A DNA stretch of 20,380 nucleotides from an uncultured Cryomorphaceae bacterium. Its GTDB lineage: Bacteria; Bacteroidota; Bacteroidia; Flavobacteriales; Schleiferiaceae. Shown here piece after piece: positions 1 to 7,362 of the stretch. A model generated the notes under the pieces. That model worked only from the letters and a program-made list of their open reading frames with translations, was not told where the DNA came from and searched no databases. Position 1 is the stretch's first letter. Every line of letters begins with the position of its first letter. The stretch covers positions 1 through 20,380 of the forward strand of contig CALCFH010000061.1 of NCBI GenBank assembly GCA_937900215.1, read 5' to 3'. A program made the position numbers and the translations under genes.

Positions 1-56
1 TGAAGAGTAGAAGAGTGGATTTAACCGAATTAAGAATATAAAAAGAAGATACTATC

Positions 57-341
57 ATGCCCATCTATAATTTTTTCGTTCCAAAGGAATTTAGTCAGTT
101 GGCAGATAAAAAAGAACTGGCATCGGTTTTAGCAGCCAAGACCTTGGTCATTATTTTAGAGAGAAAAGCGCAATCTATCTTGCGGAGATTTCCGGATGCC
201 ATTATTCAAATAGAAGGTAGCTGTATAGAAGATTTATCTCTTTTCACAGAGGGCCTTGACAAAGAAGAATTGGATATTTTGTGTGCCTACAGTGGATTAA
301 GTCCGAAGTCATTTCAATCGGCTAGTGAACGCACAGCATAG
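57..341 (+). CDS. Hypothetical small protein, 94 aa
   Basis: I do not recognise this protein. It starts at an ATG after an A-rich stretch (aaaaagaagat), which is a plausible Bacteroidota initiation context, and ends at TAG. The product has no signal peptide, and its only hydrophobic run (about residues 22-34, AVLAAKTLVIILE-like) is too short and mixed to be a confident membrane segment. The sequence looks mostly helical, with charged N-terminal (KEFSQLADKKEL) and C-terminal (DKEELDIL) parts, so a small soluble cytoplasmic protein is the simplest reading. The bases before it begin with TGA and probably contain the end of an upstream gene outside the window. A 162-bp gap separates it from the hydrolase gene. 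Codon use looks like that of the neighbours. Coding status is likely but rests only on ORF length and start context. Confidence 0.5.
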   Translation: MPIYNFFVPKEFSQLADKKELASVLAAKTLVIILERKAQSILRRFPDAIIQIEGSCIEDLSLFTEGLDKEELDILCAYSGLSPKSFQSASERTA

Positions 342-503
342 AAGATCTGGCTGTGGGTATAATTACCTCGCTTATTCTACAACAGCAAAATTTTTCAGAG
401 AAAGTAAATCAATGAATCGGCGGTTTCAAGTTTTATAGTACACTTGCACATAGAGTGGGATAGTGGTTCTGAACTACTTTACTTCCAACTATGTTATTAG
501 CCC

Positions 504-1310
504 ATGCTGCATTATACTGCGTTCAAAAAAGAAGAGTCTTCTCAATGGATAACATTTATTCATGGGGCTGGAGGTAGCAGTAGCATTTGGTACAAGCAGA
601 TACGAGACTTTAAAAAGCATTTCAACGTGCTGCTGATCGATTTGAGAGGGCATGGAAAGTCGAAAGAACCCATTTTTGAAAAGATGAAGCAATATTCCTT
701 TGATATCATAGGGAATGATATTTTGGAAGTATTGGATCATCTGAGAATAGAAAGAACGCATTTCGTGGGCATCTCACTTGGAACCATCATTATCCGAGAT
801 ATTTTGGAGAGACATCCCGAAAGAGCCCATTCCATGATTTTAGGTGGAGCAGTTATGAAGATCAATCTAAAAGGTCAATTTCTAATGAGATTGGGATTTA
901 TTCTAAAATCGACATTGCCCTATCTAGTTTTATACAAGCTCTTTGCGTTCGTAATTATGCCAAAGAAGAACCATAGAGAATCTAGAAACTTATTCGTGAA
1001 TGAAGCGCGAAAGCTCTATCAGAAAGAATTTAAAAGATGGTTTGCGCTCACGGCAGACGTAAATCCGCTCCTGCGATTTCTGAGAGCCAAAGATCCGGGT
1101 ATACCAACCCTGTATGTCATGGGTAGGGAAGATCATATGTTCCTGCCATCCATCCGACTAATTGCATCCCAACATGCTTCTGCCCAACTCATAGTGGTAG
1201 AAAGTTGTGGACATGTAGTGAATATAGAGCAACCGAGTATTTTTAACACCAAAGTGATAGAATATATTTTGGGTTTAGATCAAATAGACAGGCCGGTATT
1301 AAATCTTTGA
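504..1310 (+). CDS. Alpha/beta-fold hydrolase, 268 aa
   Basis: This is a typical alpha/beta hydrolase of about 270 residues without a signal peptide, so probably cytoplasmic. Visible hallmarks are the oxyanion-hole motif HGAGGS (residues 20-25), the strand and loop LLIDLRGHGKS (about 43-53), the nucleophile elbow GISLG with Ser91, the acid Asp210 in GREDHMF, and the catalytic His237 in CGHVVNIEQP. The Ser-Asp-His triad is therefore complete and in the usual order. A cap-like helical insertion (about residues 120-190, rich in Leu, Phe and Lys) lies between strands 6 and 7. The family includes esterases, lipases, haloperoxidase-like enzymes and lactonases, and the substrate cannot be read from the sequence. 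The downstream gene is an acyl-CoA thioesterase 78 bp away on the same strand. A link through acyl or ester metabolism is possible but only inferred. Confidence 0.9.
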   Translation: MLHYTAFKKEESSQWITFIHGAGGSSSIWYKQIRDFKKHFNVLLIDLRGHGKSKEPIFEKMKQYSFDIIGNDILEVLDHLRIERTHFVGISLGTIIIRDILERHPERAHSMILGGAVMKINLKGQFLMRLGFILKSTLPYLVLYKLFAFVIMPKKNHRESRNLFVNEARKLYQKEFKRWFALTADVNPLLRFLRAKDPGIPTLYVMGREDHMFLPSIRLIASQHASAQLIVVESCGHVVNIEQPSIFNTKVIEYILGLDQIDRPVLNL

Positions 1311-1335
1311 AAATGTCTTTAGTATTAGACATTTT
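1310..1335 (+). terminator. Weak hairpin after the hydrolase gene
   Basis: A 9-bp perfect stem (aaaatgtct / agacatttt) with an 8-base loop begins at the last base of the stop codon. It is A/T-rich and the U tract is only the four T of the 3' arm, so it may attenuate or trim transcripts rather than fully terminate between the hydrolase and the thioesterase. Confidence 0.35.
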
Positions 1336-1388
1336 AGTCCATTAAGAATTGGGTTGGCTGTAACTTAGCGTCCAGAATTAGATAGTAA

Positions 1389-1925
1389 ATGAAAGCGCGT
1401 ACTCCTTCCGAATCTTTAACCATAATGACCGAAATTGTTCTTCCGAACGATACGAATAATTTAAAAAATTTATTTGGAGGTCAGCTGCTTTCTTGGATGG
1501 ATCGCTGTGCTGCTATATCGGCACACAGGCATTGTAGAAGAATTGTTGTAACAGCCACGGTTAACCATGTTTCCTTTAAACATCCTGTGCCACAGGGAAG
1601 CATAGTAACGCTAGAAGCAAAGGTGAGCAGAGCCTTTAGCAGTTCAATGGAAGTATGTGTAGATGTATTTATAGAAGACAATACAGGTCAGGGACATAGG
1701 ATCCAAGCCAATGAGGCCATTTATACCTTTGTAGCAGTTGACCAATTGGGTGGGCCCATTCAAGTTCCGCCTATTCGCCCTGAAACAGAATTAGAGCAGA
1801 AAAGGTACGATGGAGCTTTAAGACGAAAGCAATTGGCTTTAATACTATCTGGTAAAATGAAGCCAGAAGAGGCGTCAGAACTGAAAGCCTTATTCTTCCC
1901 TGAAAATGCAGATAAGACGAGTTAG
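1389..1925 (+). CDS. Acyl-CoA thioesterase, hotdog fold (YciA/BFIT type)
   Basis: The 178-residue product is a single-hotdog acyl-CoA thioesterase that would hydrolyse acyl-CoA to free acid and CoA in the cytoplasm. The diagnostic stretch is NLFGGQLLSWMDRCAAISAH (about residues 27-46), matching the family pattern of a Gly-Gly pair on the hot-dog helix, a catalytic-type acidic residue (Asp38) and Ala-rich helix continuation. It is followed by VTATVNHVSFKHPVPQGSIV, with the conserved strand and the His-Pro-Val before the Gly turn. A C-terminal extension after about residue 135 (RPETELEQKRYDGALRRKQ) is charged and helical, as in many bacterial members. The gene ends convergently with the outer-membrane protein gene, and the stop codons overlap by 4 bp. 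Chain-length preference cannot be deduced. Confidence 0.9.
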   Translation: MKARTPSESLTIMTEIVLPNDTNNLKNLFGGQLLSWMDRCAAISAHRHCRRIVVTATVNHVSFKHPVPQGSIVTLEAKVSRAFSSSMEVCVDVFIEDNTGQGHRIQANEAIYTFVAVDQLGGPIQVPPIRPETELEQKRYDGALRRKQLALILSGKMKPEEASELKALFFPENADKTS

Positions 1926-2608
1926 CCACCAATACTCAATCCGAAGCTAATCACATTTTGATTGGCCCAGTCTGACTGAACTTCGCTGAGGTTTGTGAAT
2001 AAAGGACTTAAGCTATACGATGCATATAAACTTATCAGACCATATCCCATGCGGGTATATAGGCCATAATTCCATTGGTTTAATTCGTCAATATTGTAAT
2101 ACGCCACATTTAGCTTTTCATCGCGGTAGCGCGCATACGAATTAATTCGATACCCCACTTTTGCACCAATATAGCATCGAATAGTCTTGCCACTATGGGT
2201 TTGGGTTCGAAAACGCAGTTCAATTGGAATCTCTAAATATTTAACATTTAGCTTATTACTGTTATAGCTGACGCTGTCAGGAATAATATGGAAAGTGTTT
2301 CCACCTGTTGTAGGTTGAGTACTAATTCTAAGATTGTGGTGATAATTCGTTGAATTATATCCAAATCCATATCCAACAAAAAACTTTCGGGCAATCTTAG
2401 TTTCGAGATAGAGTTGAATCAAGTTTTCGTTCGAACGCCATGTCGACTCATAGGATTCGATACCGGGCTGAATAAAAGCATACGAATAGGTATAAAAAAC
2501 TCTATCCTTACCCTTCATATAGGGCTCTACAGTTTGGGCATTACTTTGAGACAAAGAACTCATAAAAATGAGGCAAAGAATGCAAAAACGAAGAGTTTGG
2601 CCTGACAT
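1922..2608 (-). CDS. Outer-membrane beta-barrel family protein, 228 aa
   Basis: The protein begins with a signal peptide (about residues 1-25, hydrophobic CILCLIFMSSL, probable cleavage after SNAQ or nearby). The mature part has alternating aromatic/polar strands typical of an 8-stranded barrel, for example FFVGYGFGYNSTNYHH, YLEIPIELRFRT, CYIGAKVGYRINSYARY and GLYTRMGYGLISLYASYSL. This matches the small PorT/OmpW-like 'porin family' barrels common in Bacteroidota, although I cannot assign a subfamily. The phrase LEIPIELRF followed by a Gly-rich strand is frequent in that group. It lies 39 bp downstream of lepA on the same strand and may be co-transcribed with it. Its 3' end overlaps the convergent thioesterase gene by 4 bp. 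The C-terminus (SFGLSIGG) lacks the usual terminal Phe. The function is unknown. Confidence 0.75.
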   Translation of the reverse strand: MSGQTLRFCILCLIFMSSLSQSNAQTVEPYMKGKDRVFYTYSYAFIQPGIESYESTWRSNENLIQLYLETKIARKFFVGYGFGYNSTNYHHNLRISTQPTTGGNTFHIIPDSVSYNSNKLNVKYLEIPIELRFRTQTHSGKTIRCYIGAKVGYRINSYARYRDEKLNVAYYNIDELNQWNYGLYTRMGYGLISLYASYSLSPLFTNLSEVQSDWANQNVISFGLSIGG

Positions 2609-2647
2609 TATATTGATATTTATAGATTTAGTTGGATGTGTGTAAAT

Positions 2648-4447
2648 CTAGTCGTTCAATTTTAACACAGCGAGAAATGCTTGTTGAGGAATTTCTACGT
2701 TTCCTACTTGTCTCATTCTTTTCTTTCCCTCCTTTTGCTTTTCTAATAGCTTTCTCTTTCTCGAAATATCACCTCCATAACATTTGGCTGTCACATCTTT
2801 TCTAAGTGCAGATAAGGTTTCGCGTGCAACAATTTTAGCGCCTATAGCTGCCTGTATGGCCACAACATACTGCTGCCTTGGGATGAGTTCCTTCAGCTTT
2901 TCGCACATTTTCTTGCCAATCTCATGTGCACGAGTTTTGTGTACTAAGAAAGAAAGCGCATCTACGGGCTCTGCATTCAGGAGTATGTCTACTTTTACTA
3001 AGTCGCTGTTTCTATAGTCTATCGGATGATAATCAAAAGATGCATAGCCTCTCGAGATTGTTTTGAGTCTATCGTAAAAATCAAAAACAATTTCGGCCAA
3101 GGGCAGGTCGAAAGTCAACTCAACCCTGTCTGAGGTAAGGTAGATTTGATTGGTAATAAGACCACGTTTATCTATGCAAAGGGTCATAATTGCCCCAACA
3201 TATTCAGATTTTGTAATGATTTGTGCCTTGATAAAAGGCTCCATAAAATGATCGAGGCTAGAAGGATCAGGATAGTCTGATGGATTGTGAACCATCATTA
3301 CCTCTTCAGGATTTGACTTCAAGAAAGCGTGGTAAGAAACGTTCGGAACGGTAGTAATCACAGTCATATTGAACTCTCGCTCCAATCTTTCCTGAATGAT
3401 TTCCATGTGTAGCATTCCCAAGAAGCCACATCGGAAGCCGAAACCCAAAGCAGCGGAAGATTCGGCTTCAAAAGTGAGTGAAGCATCGTTTAATTGAAGT
3501 TTGTCAAGGGAAGCTCGAAGGTCTTCAAATTCTTCCGTATCTACAGGATAAATACCTGCATAAACCATGGGTTTAACTTCCTCAAATCCGTCTATGGCAT
3601 TGGCTGCCGGTCTGTTGGAATCAGTGATAGTATCTCCAACTTTCACCTCTTGCGCCTCTTTAATACCAGAAATGAGGTATCCTACATCTCCTGCTTTTAC
3701 AACCTGTCTGGGTGATTTTTCTAATTTTAAAACACCAATTTCATCTGCATTATAACTATTGCCTGTAGCCATGAAACGAACCTTCATTCCCTTGGTTATT
3801 TGGCCATTTAAGATGCGGAAATACGCCTCTATTCCTCTAAACGGATTGTAAACTGAATCAAATATTAAGGCTTGAAGAGGAGCGTCGGGATCGCCTTTTG
3901 GAGCTGGAACTCTTTTGACAATTGCCTCCAGAATCTCTTTAATTCCGAGTCCTATTTTGGCACTGGCAGGAATTATATCTTCGTCATCACATCCAATCAA
4001 GTCTATGATTTGGTCTTTCACTTCCTCAGGATTGGCACTGGGAAGATCGATTTTATTCAGCACTGGAATAATTTCTAAATCGTGTTCCAGAGCCAGATAC
4101 AAATTAGAAATGGTTTGGGCTTGTATTCCTTGAGCGGCATCGACTATTAACAAAGCCCCCTCACACGCTGCGATACTCCTAGAAACCTCATAACTAAAAT
4201 CTACATGGCCTGGAGTGTCTATTAAATTAAGAACATACACTTGTCCATCATCAGCCAAATAATTCATCTGAATTGCATGGCTTTTTATGGTGATACCTCT
4301 CTCTCTTTCAAGGTCCATATTATCCAGAAGCTGATTCTTCTTTTCTCTGTCAGTAATGGTTTGAGTGGTCTCAAGCAAGCGATCGGCTAGGGTGCTTTTT
4401 CCATGATCAATGTGTGCGATTATGCAAAAATTCCGGATGTGCTGCAT
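2648..4447 (-). CDS. lepA: Elongation factor 4 (LepA), 599 aa
   Basis: This is a full-length LepA/EF4, a translational GTPase that acts on the 70S ribosome and can back-translocate or remodel stalled ribosomes; it has also been linked to 30S biogenesis. The GTPase motifs are all present: P-loop AHIDHGKST (11-19), switch I with RERGITIK (48-55), DTPGH (77-81) and NKID (131-134). The LepA-specific C-terminal domain is clear from KCYGGDISRKRKLLEKQKEG and the basic tail KKRMRQVGNVEIPQQAF. The length equals the normal family length. The ATG start places AHIDHGKST at the usual distance from the N-terminus. An exact TAnnTTTG box lies 19 bp upstream of the start. The small beta-barrel gene follows 39 bp downstream. 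Nothing is missing or unusual in the protein. Confidence 0.98.
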   Translation of the reverse strand: MQHIRNFCIIAHIDHGKSTLADRLLETTQTITDREKKNQLLDNMDLERERGITIKSHAIQMNYLADDGQVYVLNLIDTPGHVDFSYEVSRSIAACEGALLIVDAAQGIQAQTISNLYLALEHDLEIIPVLNKIDLPSANPEEVKDQIIDLIGCDDEDIIPASAKIGLGIKEILEAIVKRVPAPKGDPDAPLQALIFDSVYNPFRGIEAYFRILNGQITKGMKVRFMATGNSYNADEIGVLKLEKSPRQVVKAGDVGYLISGIKEAQEVKVGDTITDSNRPAANAIDGFEEVKPMVYAGIYPVDTEEFEDLRASLDKLQLNDASLTFEAESSAALGFGFRCGFLGMLHMEIIQERLEREFNMTVITTVPNVSYHAFLKSNPEEVMMVHNPSDYPDPSSLDHFMEPFIKAQIITKSEYVGAIMTLCIDKRGLITNQIYLTSDRVELTFDLPLAEIVFDFYDRLKTISRGYASFDYHPIDYRNSDLVKVDILLNAEPVDALSFLVHKTRAHEIGKKMCEKLKELIPRQQYVVAIQAAIGAKIVARETLSALRKDVTAKCYGGDISRKRKLLEKQKEGKKRMRQVGNVEIPQQAFLAVLKLND

Positions 4448-4466
4448 GTTGATTATTTGAAGTGGG

Positions 4467-4474
4467 CAAAAATA
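4467..4474 (-). promoter_or_regulatory. -7 promoter box (TATTTTTG) for lepA
   Basis: An exact match to the Bacteroidota -7 consensus TAnnTTTG on the minus strand, ending 19 bp before the lepA ATG. A TTG at 4493-4491 could serve as the -33 element, but the spacing (16 bp) is somewhat short. Confidence 0.5.
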
Positions 4475-4715
4475 GAGCAGAGGATGGGAGCAATGACTTA
4501 ATTTATTTGAACTTGTAAAGATAGGATGCTTACTAGAGTTGGTTCACGAAGTTCTGGATGTAAGTCGTACAAATTCAGTTAGTTTGAAATTTTGATCGAA
4601 GGAATGAAGATTCAAAATTCAAGTTAAATCGCTTTCATTTACAAGTATTTGACCAATCAAACACCGTTCAATCGGTAAAATCAGATCGAATACTCATTAA
4701 TCTAACAAGGTTTAC

Positions 4716-4735
4716 TCATTTATGTGCTTAATTTG
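4716..4735 (+). promoter_or_regulatory. Upstream motif shared with paralog B (copy A)
   Basis: The sequence TCATTTATGT followed by 5 bases and ATTTG is repeated with identical spacing upstream of surface gene B (7331-7350). TTAATTTG (4728-4735) is one mismatch from TAnnTTTG, so the 3' half may be the -7 box. It lies 43 bp before the ATG. This is inference from similarity between the two paralogous upstream regions. Confidence 0.4.
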
Positions 4736-4777
4736 TACATTAGTAAGTTAAGAGAAAGCCCTTAATTGAGCAAAACT

Positions 4778-7093
4778 ATGAAGAGCATAAAGCGAATAAT
4801 GGCCGTATTGGTCTTGGTTTTAGGTAGCCAATTTTCCATGGAAGCCTCTCACGTGGCAGGAGCGGAGATACAGTACAAATACATAGGCGATTCTACTGGG
4901 ATTCCAAGGCAATACAGGGTAATCTTAAAGGTTTACCGAGATATAACTGGAATTGGATTGGGTCCAACAGCTACAGTAAATATTACCTCTTCATGTTTTG
5001 GCAATTTAACCCTTGCCATGACGCGAATTAATCCTGCTGGTTCAACGCCTCATTCAGATGGTGGTATTCTCACTCCAGATTTGGACGAATGCGTGTCTTC
5101 GAGTACGCCCGGTTTTGTGACAATTACTCAGCACAATTATTTCGGAAATGTCACACTCCCTTCTAACTGCTCGGATATTCGCTTTTATTGGCAAACGTGC
5201 TGTCGAAATCCAGCGATTACTAATTTAACAGCTCCTGCTGGAGATGGAACATATGTAGAAGCATTTTTAAACAATACCAATGGACAAAATACTTCGCCTC
5301 AGTTTATCACACCAGCGGCCAAAGCCTTTTGCACAAATAAATATTTCGTTTGGTCTCAAGCTTCTATAGAGCCGAATGGAGATTCTGTATTTTATGAATT
5401 GGCAAATGCTCAAGAATTTTTAGGAGGAACAGGTGTGAATTTGGTTTATTCGGCGGGTTACTCAGCTGCAACTCCCGTAACCACCGCGCCTGGTACAGGT
5501 GGTATTCAGGTAGATACTAAGACAGGTACGTATGCCTTTACAACAGGACCAAACCAAGAAGTTTGCGCCATTGTTGTTCGGGCAAGAGAGTATCGATTTA
5601 ACAACGTAATTGGAGCATGGGAATTTGTTGGTTCTTCCGTACGCGACATGCAAGTGGTTATTGCTGGTCAATGTAAAACTTCGGTTCAGGATGGTCCAAA
5701 GATCGATGTATCGGCACCCGGGTTTGGATCGGATACGATCAGTGGATCATGGTTAGGTAATTTAGCCGGTGTTAAGATTTCAAATGACTCAATAGTAGAT
5801 CCTTCCAGCCCAACAGGCTATAGCTACATCGTTCCAACCATTGCATATAACTGCGGTGACTCTTCCATTACAATGAATTTTGATGTGGAAATCCAGTGTA
5901 CTAGTATCGCTATCGATGGTTCTGATTTCAGGGTAATTGGTCCTGATTCCATCGCTCGTCCAGTGATAGGATTTGATGCAAATTGTGGAAATTCTTTCCA
6001 AACGGATCAAGTACGACTAAAACTATATAAGCCTCTTACCGTGAATGGTGTTTATACTGTTTATGTGAAATTGGGTAATGATGGCAATACCTTATTGAAT
6101 AAATGTGGTTTCCCACTCCAAGAGTTCTATACGATGTTGGTAATTGTAGACAACTGCTGGCTGCCGAATTACGCTGTGCGAAACGTAACGGTAGACACAA
6201 ACTGGACTACCAGAGTTCAGTATGAAGTTGATACTTTGAGCTATCCGAAACAGCTAACTACTGGGGTGAATTTCTTCCGCTCTGACGACAACGGTTCTAC
6301 TTGGAATAGGGTTGGAACAAAATTGGGGATGAATTCAGTTCGCGATCCACAATGGACTGACTTTAGTGTTGGCCCAGGTGATGTTGAGGCTAGAAATTAT
6401 CGTTATGCTATACAGCCTATCGTAAATCAAGAGGTGTACAATCCAAGCGCAAACATTACTTCTATTCGCATAGACACTGTATTCAATGGCAATGCGGCGG
6501 TTAAGCAACTAGCGTGGAATAGATACAACGGTTGGCTGAATGTGAATTATGAGGTCATGGTGAGTGCTACACCAGAAGATGTCAATTCATGGGTAGCAGT
6601 AAGCGGACAAGGGATTAATCCAACAATAGACACAAGTTTTAGTTTTACTCTTCCAACCGATTCAGGTTGTTATGCACTGAGAGTGAGTGGAATTCGCTTG
6701 GGGAATCCCACCTACGTGTCTCATTCCAATTGGGAGCAATTCTGTGTGTTTGAAGAAGATAGCGTAATTATCCCACCTGTAATAGATGAGCCAGATTCAA
6801 TTATTGTAGCCAATGTGTTTACACCCAATGGCGATTTAATCAATGATCTATTTTCTGTTCAGAATATTGAAGATTACGATGAGGCCAGTTTATCTGTTTT
6901 TAACCGTTGGGGCAACCAAGTCTATACAAGTACCAATTATATCAACGACGTATGGGATGGAACCGATCAGAATTCAGGCGGCGTAGTTGCGGACGGAGTA
7001 TACTTCTACGTACTTAGTATTAAATATTACGGTACGCAGTATTCAGAACAGTTCCAAGGATCTGTGACAGTATTCTCTGGTGGAGCAAAGTAA
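4778..7093 (+). CDS. T9SS-secreted surface protein A, 771 aa
   Basis: This is a large extracellular or cell-surface protein. The ATG at 4778 is preferred over an in-frame TTG at 4766, because it gives a compact signal peptide (residues 1-23, MKSIKRIMAVLVLVLG then SQFSMEA) cleaved before SHVAGAEI. The N-terminal half is cysteine-containing and ends a conserved segment with EYRFNNVIGAWEFVGSSVRD and MQVVIAGQC. The middle (about 469-644) looks like beta-sandwich, FN3-like material. The last 94 or so residues (from VFTPNGDLIND at about 680) form the gliding motility-associated C-terminal domain with FNRWGNQVY, VWDGTDQNSGG and DGVYFYVLSIKYYG, the type B signal for T9SS export and surface anchoring. 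Gene B, 269 bp downstream, is its paralog. A 527-bp internal segment is identical between the two. The role is likely adhesin-like or structural, but the ligand is unknown. Confidence 0.9.
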   Translation: MKSIKRIMAVLVLVLGSQFSMEASHVAGAEIQYKYIGDSTGIPRQYRVILKVYRDITGIGLGPTATVNITSSCFGNLTLAMTRINPAGSTPHSDGGILTPDLDECVSSSTPGFVTITQHNYFGNVTLPSNCSDIRFYWQTCCRNPAITNLTAPAGDGTYVEAFLNNTNGQNTSPQFITPAAKAFCTNKYFVWSQASIEPNGDSVFYELANAQEFLGGTGVNLVYSAGYSAATPVTTAPGTGGIQVDTKTGTYAFTTGPNQEVCAIVVRAREYRFNNVIGAWEFVGSSVRDMQVVIAGQCKTSVQDGPKIDVSAPGFGSDTISGSWLGNLAGVKISNDSIVDPSSPTGYSYIVPTIAYNCGDSSITMNFDVEIQCTSIAIDGSDFRVIGPDSIARPVIGFDANCGNSFQTDQVRLKLYKPLTVNGVYTVYVKLGNDGNTLLNKCGFPLQEFYTMLVIVDNCWLPNYAVRNVTVDTNWTTRVQYEVDTLSYPKQLTTGVNFFRSDDNGSTWNRVGTKLGMNSVRDPQWTDFSVGPGDVEARNYRYAIQPIVNQEVYNPSANITSIRIDTVFNGNAAVKQLAWNRYNGWLNVNYEVMVSATPEDVNSWVAVSGQGINPTIDTSFSFTLPTDSGCYALRVSGIRLGNPTYVSHSNWEQFCVFEEDSVIIPPVIDEPDSIIVANVFTPNGDLINDLFSVQNIEDYDEASLSVFNRWGNQVYTSTNYINDVWDGTDQNSGGVVADGVYFYVLSIKYYGTQYSEQFQGSVTVFSGGAK
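6182..6708 (+). repeat. 527-bp perfect direct repeat, copy 1 (inside gene A)
   Basis: Aligned base by base, this segment matches 8782-9308 with no difference. It covers codons for about residues 469-644 of protein A, from NVTVDTNW to RLGNP. The first mismatches lie at 6181 on the left and 6709 on the right. Flanking sequence is clearly diverged, so the identity is much higher than the age of the duplication would predict. Confidence 0.97.
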
Positions 7094-7110
7094 ATAGAAA
7101 CTATATTTTG

Positions 7111-7146
7111 AAAAGGGGGAGCATTGCAAAATGCTCCCCCTTTTTT
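7111..7146 (+). terminator. Strong intrinsic terminator after surface gene A
   Basis: A perfect 11-bp stem (gggggagcatt / aatgctccccc) closed by a GCAA tetraloop (GNRA type) is preceded by four A and followed by six T. It lies 18 bp after the TAA stop of gene A, so genes A and B should be transcribed separately. Confidence 0.93.
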
Positions 7147-7330
7147 ATTGATGAATACTGGCTGAGTTATCGAAGAAGATTAATTATTTCTCATTTAGAG
7201 GTATTTTACTGTCAATGGATTGAGTCTTATTCTAATGAATTAGCTGCTTTTAATAGCCATGCTGACTGATTTACTCGATTTCATAAATTGCCACACTAAG
7301 TAGTCTTTTAGAAAACATCTACGATATTGT

Positions 7331-7350
7331 TCATTTATGTCCAATATTTG
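7331..7350 (+). promoter_or_regulatory. Upstream motif shared with paralog A (copy B)
   Basis: TCATTTATGT-N5-ATTTG matches 4716-4735 at 15 of the 15 defined positions with the same spacing. AATATTTG (7343-7350) is one mismatch from the -7 consensus. It lies only 12 bp before the ATG, against 42 bp in gene A, so the leader would be very short if this is the -7 box. Confidence 0.4.
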
Positions 7351-7362
7351 AATGTATTCGAA

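Larger units (their letters stand above)
4448..4777. other. Divergent intergenic region between lepA and surface gene A
   Basis: This stretch of about 330 bp carries no convincing ORF or RNA gene. It should hold the promoters of lepA (box at 4467-4474) and of surface protein A (motif at 4716-4735). The middle is A/T-rich, and the only small symmetry seen is ACCG-N6-CGGT at 4663-4676, too short to interpret as an operator by itself. Confidence 0.6.

Noticed and set aside
343..441. Possible frameshifted continuation of the 94-aa protein in another frame
   Set aside because: The frame is open for only about 30 codons, the residues show no family resemblance, and the overlap gives no reason to suspect a sequencing error.
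489..761. Minus-strand ORF opposite the alpha/beta hydrolase
   Set aside because: It overlaps a complete, motif-supported hydrolase and its translation shows no domain; it is a shadow frame.
4663..4676. ACCG-N6-CGGT symmetry in the lepA/surface gene A intergenic region
   Set aside because: Four-base arms are expected by chance in a 330-bp region and no second copy was found.
4766..4777. TTG start for surface protein A, four codons before the ATG
   Set aside because: The ATG at 4778 gives a signal peptide like that of paralog B; the four extra residues add nothing conserved.
7327..7362. TTG start for surface protein B, twelve codons before the ATG
   Set aside because: It would translate through the motif shared with paralog A's upstream region and put a non-basic extension before the signal peptide.
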